Positions 35,900 through 47,152 of a stretch of DNA of 64,000 bases are shown here, in pieces. A program made the translations under genes and the position numbers. The stretch comes from Trichobilharzia szidati (lineage: Eukaryota; Platyhelminthes; Trematoda; Strigeidida; Schistosomatidae): assembly GCA_944472155.2 (NCBI GenBank), contig OX235279.1:142448920-142512919 (forward strand). The letters are read 5' to 3'. The notes beneath the pieces were generated by a model. It saw only the letters and a list, made by a program, of their open reading frames with translations. It searched no databases and was not told where the DNA came from. The first letter of the stretch is position 1. Each line of letters opens with the position of its first letter.

Positions 35900-36345
35900 G
35901 AAATAGTAAGTGCATGGAGGATTTCATCATGAGCTGACATCAGTTAGAGAACCACTGGAAAAGCTGGGAGTACTGGACAGCTGTTTCGTCCTAGTTTGGA
36001 ACTCTTCATCAGTACGCACAAGGCTAGCTCATAGAGCATTGAGCCAATGGGACGCGATCCAACGGTCCTTGAATTATAACTTCTGCCGATTCATGACATA
36101 GCGCGACCATTTCGCAATGTCCTCTTCGATGAGTTACTGCCTCATCTTCAACTTGCTGTACTCTACTGGTCACGGCCCTGGGTTCGAATCCCGGTGGGTT
36201 CATACTGATGAAGAGTCCCAAATTAGGACGAAACAGTTGTCCAGTACTCCCAGCTTTTCCAGTGGTTCTCTAACTGATGTCAGATCATGATGAAATCCTC
36301 CATGCAATCAAACAAAATCCCTAAAAAACCAATACTTGGAATAGT
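35900..36345. repeat. HL-SINE head-to-head inverted pair, best preserved
   Basis: A reverse copy (35905-36090) is joined through a linker (36090-36180, CATAGCGCGACCATTTCGCA to TACTCTACTGGTCACGG) to a forward copy (36180-36345). The inverted arms 35914-36018 and 36203-36305 are about 100 bases and nearly identical. The forward copy has B box TGGGTTCGAATCCCGG, then ACTGATGAAGAGTCCCAAAT TAGGACGAAACAGTTGTCC (36204-36242) and the tail AATCAAACAAAATCCCTAAA. Confidence 0.85.
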
Positions 36346-36730
36346 AAGTCTTGAAAACTATCAGAATAGTAGTACTTGATGTAATGATATCTGAAAAGCT
36401 CACAAGTGACCTTTTTAGGTAATGGTATGTAAACACAAGTAACAGAAGCATACAATAAGGAAAATATTTACAGAAGAGAAAGTATACATTTTTTTTACTA
36501 CTGTTAACAGACTGAAAATCAAATGTGATTCCATAAATAAATGTTAATGTGTAACATTAACATTATTTCAACCGAAAAAGCATTCAGTAATTTTTAGCAC
36601 AGCAGTGCAACACTGCACATGAATACAAGACAGTATTGAAGTAATTAAACAACGAGAGTTTATTTAAATATAATATGACAGAAAGTTCAAGAGTTAAAGG
36701 GAGAGGGAGGGAGTTGGAATACATGGGGTG

Positions 36731-36793
36731 AATATATATATATACATATATATACATATATATATATGTATATATATGTATATGTATATATAT
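36731..36793. repeat. (TA)n microsatellite with CATA/GTAT variants
   Basis: About 60 bases of TA repeats with palindromic CATA and TGTA interruptions. Confidence 0.9.
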
Positions 36794-37499
36794 TCAGAAC
36801 AAGGATAATTATAACGAACAGCTGTTTTCAATAAATTCTTCTTAAGGTTCTACAATTAGAAATGCATTAATGTTAACATATCATAGCTAGTAAAGGCAAA
36901 TTAGAATTATATCAGAAAATATATCGTGGTACTAGTACAAGATGGATAGTCAGTGGGTTTTGATCATCACTTTTAATCCACATACAGTGTATATTTGATA
37001 AAAACATAAGATGAAATGAAATTAAATATTGCAGTCATGTTTATATTATGTATGTATATGTCTGCCTAATGCCTCATTTAAGTTTATCAATAGGGTTATC
37101 TGTTTTGAATTAATAAATTGTAACGCTTAATAATGAGTTCAGTTGATTGAGTGGAAATCAAAAACGGGTTGTGATGTAATAATTTACAGTTTACTTTTAC
37201 TTAACATATCTACTTACCACCATCACCGTCACGTATTGTCTAACAACTTGCTTTCTTTCTTCTTGACTCTTGAACTTTCTGTCATATTATGCATAAATAA
37301 ACTCCTGGTTGTTCGATTATTCGAACATTGACTGTATTGTATTCCTGTTTATTCTGCGGTTACTGGGGTGACAATATTTATACGTCTTTGTAGTTGAAAT
37401 CATCTGTTTCCTAATACTTATTATTTTTAAGTGTTAACAGCTAAAGAAAGACTGGGAAATTTTCAGGTGTTGCTGTGAAGCATTTTGATTAGTTGGAGG
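36794..37499. other. Hemicentin intron 1, no feature seen
   Basis: AT-rich sequence without recognisable repeats or coding remains. Confidence 0.4.
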
Positions 37500-37640
37500 T
37501 TCGAACATCACCTGATGTCAGTCATAGAACCACTGAAAAACTAGGAGGGACTGGATAGCTGTTTCGTCCTAGTTTGCGATTCTTCATACATTTGCATTCA
37601 CAGGGATTTAAACTCAGGACCTTTGACGGAACAGCTTTAC
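37500..37640 (-). repeat. HL-SINE, partial reverse copy
   Basis: ACCTGATGTCAGTCATAGAA, CTAGGAGGGACTGGATAGCT, GTTTCGTCCTAGTTTGCGAT and CAGGGATTTAAACTCAGGAC follow the reverse-strand order of the family. Confidence 0.7.
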
Positions 37641-38299
37641 ATTTAAATGATAATGTCATCAAAATGATAAGTGAGACGATAATTACTGAAGGATAGAACA
37701 AAGTTTTAAAATAACCGCCAAACAGGATTACTCCGTAATTATTCTTGTAAATCCTGTTTGTCGTATATAAAATAGTCTTCATCGGGGAATAGAAATCTAT
37801 AATAGTAGTGAAGACTACGGACAGAGCGTCCATTAAATATAAACTTAGTCTGCAAGTCTATATAGAGTTAAGAAAGACCCCATCAAATCGCGATTATCCT
37901 AGATCACTGCTTTCATTATTTTCACGTATTTTTTTAATAAAAGGTAACTTAATTATTGATACAGAAAAAAAATAACTGAGCAAAAATATTTGAAAAACAT
38001 GATTATCCACTTAGCTCACATTATCTGTAGCACCGACTGATGACCACTGATAAAGTTTATGAAAGATACAAGTGCATCTATTTCATAGGCCATCTAATTA
38101 ATATCGCAGTTAAGCATTCTTCTTTAAAAGCAGACAGGTGCTTTGACGAATTTATGCAGTAATAAGAATACAGCGCTCATCTACTTAAAGACAGTATCTA
38201 CCTTGTCGATCCCAGATTAACTTGTGGGAGCATCCTTCTACTTCTATAACAGCAAACATATGTTTGTACATCGTCCTGTCGTTTCCAGTAGTGATATAT
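37641..38299. other. Hemicentin intron 1, no feature seen
   Basis: Nothing recognised. Confidence 0.4.
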
Positions 38300-38470
38300 T
38301 TAATGTTCGCTAGAGGATAATAGTCTGGCCTTAGAAGCCATAAGTTCTAGATTTCAGTTTCAATGGGAACAGTATCACTTAATGAGGATGCAGTTAATTC
38401 CAGATGATGAGTTCCAAATAAGATAAAAGACGCTAGCTGGATTCCACCACTAGTCACCATCAAACGAATA
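38300..38470 (+). repeat. Sm-alpha-type SINE, decayed copy
   Basis: The head GGATAATAGTCTGGCCTTAG to TTTCAATGGGAACAGTATCA and the hammerhead region CCAGATGATGAGTTCC ... GCTGGATTCCACCACTAG (38399-38450) align with the copies at 41034 and 63415. The core is mutated (GATAAAAGACG where Sm-alpha has GGACGAAACG). Confidence 0.6.
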
Positions 38471-39687
38471 CACATCATGTTAACGTTCAAAAACATTTCA
38501 AGAGTCCAAACTAGAAGCCGATATGTTAGTTGAGATCGAACAGTTCAGTCCAATAAAAGCAGTCAAAGAAATATTCAAAATAATTTAAACGTATCCTAAC
38601 AACTTTTAAAATTCAGGGGATATCTTTTTCTTACCCAAAAAACTAACATTAGAAATAAGAATGGAATGGAATGGAAGCAGAATTTTCACTAAGTTAGATT
38701 TTAATATCTTGAACCTTTAAACAATATAATTTGCTTAATTTGCAGAGTTGAGTTTCGTATTTCCATCCCACCTTCCCTCTCACCCCATCTTGCATACACA
38801 CACGCACATGCATACACTAGAAACTAGACTAAACACCTTTTGTTAGCCACCGTCTGCTAAACTAAGACACCTGTGTGAATAAAAAGTGTCAGTGTAGTAG
38901 ACTGTTCGTTTATCTTGTGACAGTTTCAAGATAACTAATTCACATGTTTATTTTGTCACTTCATCCAGTGTCTGTGGTTAAATTGGCTGGACAAAAAAGG
39001 TTGAAAGTATGGTCGATTTTATTTTCAAGTTTCCTTCGACATGGTAACATGGAATTCAACATCAAATCAAGTAATTACTCACAGGTGAATGGCAGAATGG
39101 TAGTGATTTTTGTCCAGTTTTGAAATGGAACGTCCAGTATTCTAATGATAAGAAACTAAAGGGTTCAAGCAAGAAAGGTGTTCAACCAGTCACTAAATGA
39201 CAACATTGGACAGCGACTTTTGCTACACCACACATCAGCTGGATTGAGAAATCATGGGTCATTAAATGTCAGTAGTGTTTCGGTGGTATCCTGAGTCCAT
39301 TTGAACTTACCGCTTTGGACTCATTCCCTCAGAAGTTAATGTGTTGTTGCAGTTGGTGGATTCCGAATATTTGCTTACTCATCTTCGATTTCCTGCATTT
39401 CTGCAGCTGATTTATGTTCATGAAGCAATCTGCCTTTTAGAAGGAAATAATAAAAACAGGAGCATAGTGACTATTTGTTGAAATCCTTTTTTTCTATATT
39501 CTTTTCATTCATATTATTGATATACCACCTTCTAGGATGGATACTTCGACGACACTTTATGATATGAATAGTGTTCTTTCGTCAATAGAGCCTAACAATG
39601 GAATCCAAGGTGCATGCGTCTTCCTATTGGGAACTTATCATTTGGATGTAATTGTGTCCCCGTTGAGTGATGGTGTTCCCCAGTGCT
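38471..39687. other. Hemicentin intron 1, no feature seen
   Basis: A CA-rich run lies at about 38796-38816. Nothing else is recognised. Confidence 0.4.
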
Positions 39688-39770
39688 TCTCGTGGCTCAG
39701 TGACCTAGTAGGCAGCGCTTTGGTATTTGAAACGGATCCTGGGATCGAGTCTCAGTGGTATCCACTATGA
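39688..39770 (+). repeat. Sm-alpha-type SINE, head only
   Basis: CGTGGCTCAGTGACCTAGTA, GCGCTTTGGTATTTGAAAC and TGGGATCGAGTCTCAGTGG (B box) match the head of the copy at 63415-63616; the ribozyme part is absent. Confidence 0.6.
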
Positions 39771-39999
39771 CTGAATAGTAAAACATATTGACTTTGCAGT
39801 TTTAGATTTTTAGTAACAATTTAGAGACGAAGGTTTTCAGCCAACTGTCAAGGTACACACATATCTAAAAGAAATCCATATCCATCTAGCACTAATGTAA
39901 ATGTATCCGTGGTGTGAATAGAAATCTATAAACTCATAACTAAAATTATACTTTCATAATAACTTAAAACCCATTGATAGTAAAACCCACTTTTCAGGA

Positions 40000-40255
40000 T
40001 TTCATCATGAGCTGACATTAGTTAGAGAACTATTGGAAAACTGGGAGTACTGGACAGCTGTTTCGTCCTAGTTTGGGGCTCTTCACAGTACGCACCCACC
40101 GGGATTAGAACCCAGGACCTTCTGGTTAAAAGGCAAGCTGGTATACCATTAGGACGAAATAGCTGTCCAGTACTCCCAAGTTTTCCAATGGTTCTCTCTA
40201 ACTAATGTCAGCTCATGATGAAATCCTGAAACCAATCAAATCCCTACAAACCAAC
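40000..40255. repeat. HL-SINE inverted pair with shortened centre
   Basis: The left arm 40002-40085 and right arm 40150-40229 are inverse copies (ATTTCATCATGAGCTGACAT ... GTTTCGTCCTAGTTTGGGG and GGACGAAATAGCTGTCCAG ... CATGATGAAATCC). The tRNA head (AGAACCCAGGACCTTCTGGT) is present only once, so the centre was lost. Confidence 0.8.
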
Positions 40256-40717
40256 ACTTGAAAACCCACTATATATGAGTGGGTCGTCTGACGGCAACCG
40301 ATATGGTTGTCAATTCCAGTTAGTCATGAGATATAGTTGCAAGGCTAATAGACAAGAAACTAATATTTAGCATGGTACGCCGACAGTCACAAAACTTAGG
40401 CCCATGAATTACTGCAAAATGACTCCTTATATCTACAAACAGGAAAGTGATGAGTCGATAAACAGAGTTTCTCCCTCTAACTGTTATCAATCCAAAGGAC
40501 ACTTACTCTATTCTGACATGATAACTGAGTTTGGAAATGAATATGTATTATGACTTAGAATGATACACTATTCTATGTATGATAAGAAATCAAAATATTC
40601 TCACCAATAACTTAACTTGAAGATGCACTACGCTACTGTGCTATTAAAAAACAGATTGTTAGAAGAAAGGCTGTCATAACTTTTAAACCATTTTCTTGAT
40701 TGCTTTTTTAATTTCAG

Positions 40718-40947
40718 ATGTTGGCCCGGCAAAAGTTACTACATCAACTAAAACATTTTATGAATATTTAGACAATGTGTATACTCAAGGTGGTGGGGAT
40801 TGTCCAGAAATGACGATTACCGGCATTGAGCTAGCACTGGAAGCGTCAAGACCTAATTCTTTAATTTATGTATTCACGGACAGTAGTGCTAAAGATTATA
40901 ATCGTACTGAAAAAGTGCTCAATTTAATTCAAGAAAAACAAAGTCAG
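40718..40947 (+). CDS. HMCN1-like: Hemicentin, coding exon 2 (VWA domain)
   Basis: The exon lies between acceptor tttaatttcag (ends 40717) and donor gtaagt (40948). It enters in phase 1 and leaves in phase 0; residues are about 133-209. It contains VTTSTKTFYEYLDNVYTQGG and GGDCPEMTITGIELALEASR. The GGGDCPEM signature is characteristic of the hemicentin VWA domain, and LIYVFTDSSAKDY gives a further metal-site loop. It ends NLIQEKQSQ, exactly where vertebrate hemicentin continues with VVFVLTG, which is how exon 3 starts. Reading past the donor gives a stop at 40980, so this is a real boundary. Confidence 0.95.
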
Positions 40948-41033
40948 GTAAGTGAACTGACTATATGTATTTATTTTTAATTCAGTTTTTGATTTTCGGG
41001 TTGGTTGATTGTACCGAAATGTTCAGTCACTGA

Positions 41034-41232
41034 CACCCGTTGCACGAGATGTGGCTATCGTGGCCCATTTGGTCTAGTGGGTAATGCTTTCGCGTTTGAC
41101 ATGATGGATACTGCGTTCGATCCTCAGTGGGAACATGAACACTTACTAAATGAATAAAAGTACATCCAGATGATGAGTCCTAAATGGGATGAAACTCCCA
41201 TCCTGGATTCCACCGCTAACCACCATACACCA
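41034..41232 (+). repeat. Sm-alpha SINE with degenerate hammerhead ribozyme
   Basis: The tRNA-like head (GGTCTAGTGGGTAATGC as A box, GCGTTCGATCCTCAGTGG as B box) is followed by the hammerhead region at 41163-41212: stem I ATCCAG/CTGGAT, GTCCTAAATGGGAT for stem II, GAAAC, then CCCATC before the cleavage position. The conserved core CTGATGA reads ATGATGA here, with the essential C changed. The family is known in schistosomes; activity of this copy is unlikely. Confidence 0.85.
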
Positions 41233-41320
41233 AATAACTATGCGTATACAGCTAGGATTTTTAAGCTAATTATGTCATTTATATCATATTAGTCAATGTT
41301 TTTTTTTTTTAATGTTTTGA

Positions 41321-42538
41321 CGGCCTGAAGAACAGGCCGGATTCAGGCCGGGCAGAAGCACTGCTGAACAAATTTTTAACATAAGGGTACTAAACGAAAA
41401 ATGTCTACAACACCAAAAAATGCTAGTACACAACTTTATCGATTTTAAGAAGGCCTTTGACCGTGTGTGGCACGAAGGCTTATGGCAAGTCATGAATAAC
41501 TACAATATAGATAAAAACATAATTGAGGTTATTAAGTCTTTATATAACAAATCTAGTAGTGCAGTATCTCTAAATAATCAAACTGGCGAGTTCTTCAGAA
41601 CAACTATAGGAGTACGCCAAGGGTGCATTCTCTCACCAGTCCTCTTTAATTTATTCCTCGAACATATTATGACACAAACCCTACATGACTTTACACCGAC
41701 ACTTAGCATAAACGGAAGACCAATTTCCAACCTCAGATTTGCTGATGATATAGCCCTCATTGGGGAAAACATTGATCAAGTTCAGGACCTCACCTCAAGA
41801 CTTGATGTTGCAACCAAATCTGTGGGCATGGAAATCAGCACAGAAAAAAGCAAAATACTCATTAACGGAGGAAACAACTCAGATAGATGTATCAGACTTG
41901 ATGGACATGTATTAGAAGAGGTTGAAACTTTCAAATACCTTGGGTCTACCCTAACAAAAGATGGAAGGTCCAATAAGGAAATAAAAATTCGACTAAACCT
42001 AGCCTCTGCCACCATGTCCAAGTTAGGGAAAATATGGAAGAGCAACATCAGCGTCTCAGCAAAAATGAAACTCTACTCGTCACTGGTCCTCTCTGTATTC
42101 CTATATGGATGTGAGAGCTGGACCCTGAATGCAGAGACAGAAAGAAGAATACAAGCCTTCGAAAACAAAAGCTATAGAAGGATCCTAGGAATAAGTTACC
42201 TTGAAAGGAAAACTAATGAATATGTCTTACACCAGGTCCATAGACTGGCAGGAAAACAGGAACCACTCCTTTCAATCGTAAAGAAACGGAAACTACAATG
42301 GTTCGGCCACACGGTAAGACATGACACATTGTCCAAAACGATTCTACAAGGCACAGTAGGAGGAGCACGAAAGAGAGGTCGACCGAATAAGAGCTGGCTT
42401 GACAACATAAAAGAGTGGACTGAAATGCCCTTGGATACGCTACAGAAAATAGCATTAAACCGAGAAGAATGGCGAAGACTGATAGCGCGAACTGTCATAG
42501 CACCCCCACGACGAAAGTCAAGGGACTGATGATGATGA
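41321..42538 (+). mobile_element. RTE-type LINE with open reverse-transcriptase frame
   Basis: One frame is open from 41321 to the TGA at 42527-42529, 402 codons. It starts inside the fingers domain (RPEEQAGFRPGRSTAEQIFN), followed by VHNFIDFKKAFDRVWHEGLW (motif A), GVRQGCILSPVLFNLFLEHI (motif B), LRFADDIALIGENIDQVQDL (motif C, catalytic FADD) and VETFKYLGSTLTKDG. The C-terminal part has FLYGCESWTLNAE, LQWFGHTVRHD and GGARKRGRPNKSWLDNIKEW. It is a different family from the RTE copies at 16683 and 47153. The stop codon is the first unit of a (TGA)4 tail, as in several RTE-type elements. The endonuclease is missing through 5' truncation after an oligo-T stretch. Placement near the schistosome SR3/Perere-3 group is a guess. 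Confidence 0.88.
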
Positions 42539-43431
42539 CAGAGAGGCACTTTTAAGTGAAATGCGTGTTTTTCTGTGCAGGAAGCAAAACATCCGATACT
42601 CAAATAAATATGGTATACTCTTAGAGCAGTACACATCTAGGAAATAAAGTGGATGAATTTATCCATATAGTCAAAATTTTGATACTATCATTTGAAGGCT
42701 ATCAAAATAAGCAACATGTTGTTTCGAATGTGTTGTTGTTCTTTCAAATATTTGGAACTCTGTTTTTCATATTTAATTTCAGTATGGCATCCACATAGTT
42801 GAGTATTTCTGTCACCGAAATCCCCAGGCACAAACAAAACTTTAACACTGTCTAGGATGCAGAATAACGTTACGAACAGGAGTTAGATACAGGTAGTTAG
42901 AAACCACCGATGTTAACCAGTACCACTTACTTGCTTGATTGAAGTGATCCAAGCACCAGAAAGCTGTTTCGCTCGTCTGAAGTCTTGCTCTTCAGTCGAA
43001 TACTTGGAGTGAATCAGCTTACGGAGTCAAATCAGGCAAATTCTTGTCAGCTGCATGGTGGAAATCACCCAAGATTGGCCTTAGAATTCCAGTGACTTGA
43101 AATAATTCAGATCTCTGAACTACTTCGAACCGGATGAATATCGGGTGATTTCAGTCCAAAACGCTGTTTAAGTTACTTTGATCTGTTTAGCAAGCAGCTT
43201 TGTTTGATATGATTCGTTTCTAACTACTCATTTGGGGTGGTAGCGGTAGTGTATACCATCTTGTCACGTCGCTTGCTTTTATGGCATAATGCAGATGAGA
43301 TATTTTGGGTTTAGGAAAGATAAAAAAGTGAATTTCAGCCTTGAACTGTGTAATTCTAAATAGCTGAGTGGTTTGAAATAAATTAAAACAAGTTTCTAGA
43401 AATAATATTTTTAAAATAAAGACTTTTATTT
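42539..43431. other. Hemicentin intron 2, no feature seen
   Basis: Nothing recognised, apart from a weak HL-SINE-like GAAAGCTGTTTCGCTCGTCT near 42960. Confidence 0.4.
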
Positions 43432-43645
43432 TATTCCATGTATTCCAAGTTGAGTATAGGGCTTCTAGATTTAAAGTTTCAGTAGTGATGGTGCTATTTC
43501 TACAGGGTATGGTTGTTGGCCTCAAGCTAAATGTCTCCTCTATCCTGAGCTTATTATTAGATCGTGGACTAGGTAGCGTTTCTAAGCATGTTAGCCAGGA
43601 ATTGAACCTGGACCTCCCATAAGCCACTTATCATTGAACCACCAA
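43432..43645 (-). repeat. tRNA-derived SINE, type B relative, diverged
   Basis: The reverse strand has GTTGGTGGTTCAATGATAAG (A box), CCAGGTTCAATTCCTGGC (B box), GGCCAACAACCATACCCTGT, a C-rich body and TAGAAGCCCTATACTCAACT. The order is that of type B, but the sequence is clearly more diverged. Confidence 0.6.
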
Positions 43646-44926
43646 CAAACCCAAACAACTTCAATACTTTGCTTCATGTCCCTGAGATATTTCTCTTTGT
43701 ATGTTAGCTACTTTTCACGGAAAGTTGACAGTATCAAATAAAAGTGTATAAGAAAAACATGCTAATCGAAGTGCTAGTGGAAAATGAAATGATATTGTTT
43801 AGTAGATAAATTGGGACAGTCAGATGGCCATTACCACTACTTTGTGAAGCTTTAACAACATTAAGTAGTGATTTTGTTCTTTATAAGAATGTTTTCTTTT
43901 CAGAAGACTTAATAGTAAGTGGGCTCCCGGTAAAAGTATATCTAACCATAAGTTATGGGTCGTGATGATTAGTTAAACCAGTCACTATGTTAAACTATTG
44001 GAAATCAGGCACTTTCTTAAAATACTTGATAGTATTATACTCCACTTTCATATATAATGTTAAAATTTCTTATACAACTTATGTGTGCAGTAATACGAAT
44101 GATTTATTCAGGTATCTGATTCTTAAGCGTTATGTTGAACATCGCATGTGTTTCATGAAATTAATATTTTTACTCTGAAACCTCAAGTCTACTTTCCAAC
44201 TTCCTTTGATAATTGAAGTGTATTCAGGTTTGGACACCAGTTAAAACATTCAAAGGCTTGTATTTCGTCAATCTGAAAACAAAACAACTTTACTGACCTA
44301 TTTAGTACTAACAGTTTCCGATCGATATTAGAAAATTATTTACAAACGTTATGCCCTACATGAACATTTATCACGTCTCAGCTGTTTACAACTAACAATA
44401 GCCGCTTTCCTGAGAAACTTCATTCATTACGCTAACACCTTTGCCAGAAGTCGTATACAGTTGTCGGTTTACACCCATCACACATGCTATGTACATTTAA
44501 GAAAAAAACTCTTATGTGGAAAGGTTATGAACTAGTGCAACACACTACTGAAGTGAATTATATGAATAAAAATCATTTATATGTTTAGTGGTAGTTTAAA
44601 TCATGAAGAGTCCATGAGTAATGCAGTCGTACTGTCATAGTTGTTAGAAAGAAATTTCGTCGGGATGAATACAAACCATCTGTAACCGAAACGACATGAC
44701 TGGCTACATAATACTTGTACACGTTTAATCTGACTAGCAGTACACTGGACAGTTGATGACTACCTATGTTGTTTATTAGTCTATTTGTACTCAAAAGCAA
44801 TGATGACAACTATCACTGAAAGCCTTTTTAACAGTAGAAATTTTATCAGACTATTTTTTAACCTAAGCAGTCACTTCCACTTATTCTTCTTATTTCCTAT
44901 CAGTACTGTTTTAAATATTTTTAAAG
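43646..44926. other. Hemicentin intron 2, no feature seen
   Basis: AT-rich sequence without recognisable elements up to the exon 3 acceptor. Confidence 0.4.
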
Positions 44927-45049
44927 GTTGTATTTGTCCTAACTGGATTCTGTAACACAACTGATGAACCAGGATTTGAAGCATACCGTCAAATTGCTAC
45001 TGTGAGTTCAGGTCAACTTTACATTATTGGCAAAGGACAAGTTAATGAA
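44927..45049 (+). CDS. HMCN1-like: Hemicentin, coding exon 3 (end of VWA domain)
   Basis: A 41-codon exon, phase 0 on both sides, between acceptor ttttaaag (ends 44926) and donor gtaagt (45050). It is too short for a simple ORF search and was found by continuing the protein from exon 2. It reads VVFVLTGFCNTTDEPGFEAY then RQIATVSSGQLYIIGKGQVN and E. This matches the last strand and helix of the hemicentin VWA domain (VVFVLTG.C, A..SSGQ, KGQVNE-like), residues 210-250. The acceptor has a weak pyrimidine tract (TTAAATATTTTTAAAG), typical of AT-rich schistosome introns. Confidence 0.93.
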
Positions 45050-47139
45050 GTAAGTTGAAAATGAATTTGATTTTGAATTGATTTGAATTTCGTCAGTTAC
45101 TCTTCTTTTGTAAAGTTTTTGAAAATGCCTTCTATTGTGAGGTTGTTTAAAACATGAATGAATTAGCAGTTAAGCGACGTAACGAAAATGCACTCAGATC
45201 AGTGCATATGAATAAAAAAATATGCTTCACATGAATTCAGTTTGTAAAATGTAAATTCTTGAATAAAGGAAACATTCAGAATGTGGCAATCGAAATTTGA
45301 CGTTCAGATCAGCCGTTGATCTCGTCTATGGATCAATCAGAAACAAATGAAATGAATATGTTACAGAACTGTCAATGGAAATACAAGCAGAGATGAGGAT
45401 AGTGAAATTGCCGAAATAATCAGTTGCCTTCACGTTCAATAGGACGAGTTACTAAAGTACTTGTGAGGAGATTCACTAAGCCCACTTTCTTCTAAAGTTA
45501 ATGGTAACAATTCTACTTAGGATATCGACCGTATCTTCATGATTAAACCCACTCAGTTGGGAGAACGCAACACCGTCGAAACTTTCTGTCTCTTGTGCTA
45601 TTTGAAATTCGAAAACTATGCTCTCTAATGTGATCACCAACTGTAACTGACTATTTAAACAAGACTGACTACTAGAGCGATTGATGTTAGTTTGTTTGGT
45701 TGAAAAAACATCTCTTCTGGGCGATTACTTCAACAATCCATCACACACAGAGGAATCCAATTTTTGTTATATTCACTAATTTATGTATATAGACGCTGTA
45801 GGATTTAACTCAAGAAATAGGGAAACAAGGTTTTCAACTATGTTTTAGATAACTCATTACTTTAAGACTCTGAGTGAATGTCACAATACAATATCGTCGG
45901 AATTCCATTACAGAGTAAATTTATTTGATAAATTCACACACAGTAAAAATACACTCTATAGTGCAGTTATACTCTACCGTAGTACCCAAGATCTATTATT
46001 ATCTCACTATATTCTTGATAATTGGAAATAAATAGTGCATCGAGCTTCTGTAATAAGTTGAGGAGATATTTTCGGTAAACTTAAATCTCCTTTAGGAAAG
46101 CATTTAAAGAGATTTTTTTTATCAAAAAAGTAACAGTTAAATGTATTTTATGCTACTGGCAAAATAAGAATTTTGTTCATAATCCTAGATTATTCAAACA
46201 CCACCTAATTTTCAAAATTAGTTATTCTGTAACCTTCATTTTGGCGTTAACGAACGTTTCATGATATTTTAAACGGATAAACTCATACCATGAATGCATT
46301 TAGTAGCCAAAATCTTTGCAGAGAGATTTTGATGCTTCACTAAAGTTCAAACAGCAGTAATATTAGCTCGTGATGATATTGAATTAGGTGAAGCGGAATG
46401 TAAACTTTTATGAACATCAGAGAAATCATAACTGCATTTGCACTCTTAATCCAGAAAATGTTGTGTTAATGAAGACATGATATTTTCCTATGACTATTAT
46501 ATATTTTTTACGATTTCTTTCTAAGTGCGGCATTCACATAAATACACTTATGTCTACAATAAGCCTTTAAAACCACCTGGGTTGAAATAACCTCTTTCTT
46601 CGGATTAATGAAGGTTAAAAATTAGAAGACACTAATTACATTATTTGTGGGTATTAATAAATAAATGTTGTGGTTATCAGTTAAAATTTCATTCAGTCTG
46701 TCAGATTAGGTTTCTCAGCCAAAAGCACTAAATATAAAGCCTGTAAAAGTAGCTTACACTTTTTAACTCATGGCTTTAGAGTGAAGCGATGAAGCGAAGA
46801 GGTATACACTTCTCCAAGATATTCTAAAGTTCTTAACTTCTTTGTTCTTCCCTGCATGTACGAGGAACTGAATAAGACGTAGAGGACTTCAAAATGAATT
46901 TCATCAGAAACTTGATTTAACTGGAAAAGTAATAAGAATCAAAGAAAAGGAGTTCAAGGAAGATTTACTGCTTTAGGCGATGTCATTCTCAAGAAGTACA
47001 ACTGCATACATACAGTTAATTATTTTAGCAACAAAATGAATATTTCAAAGATATGTCATTAGAATTGTAAATTTTAGATATTAAATTTCGTTAATGGGTT
47101 AGAAACTAAAATAAGATTAAGTAAGCAAGTTGGGTGAGG
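45050..47139. other. Hemicentin intron 3, first part; one doubtful repeat
   Basis: A worn relative of the palindrome-family repeat may lie at about 45905-46000 (TACTCTACCGTAGTACCCAA). The rest shows nothing. Confidence 0.35.
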
Positions 47140-47152
47140 TAATCTAATTGAC

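Noticed and set aside
37522..37833. 103-codon reverse open frame
   Set aside because: Its end overlaps an HL-SINE copy and the remainder shows no protein family.
42196..42636. 146-codon reverse open frame over the RTE element
   Set aside because: It is the antisense shadow of the RT frame at 41321-42529.
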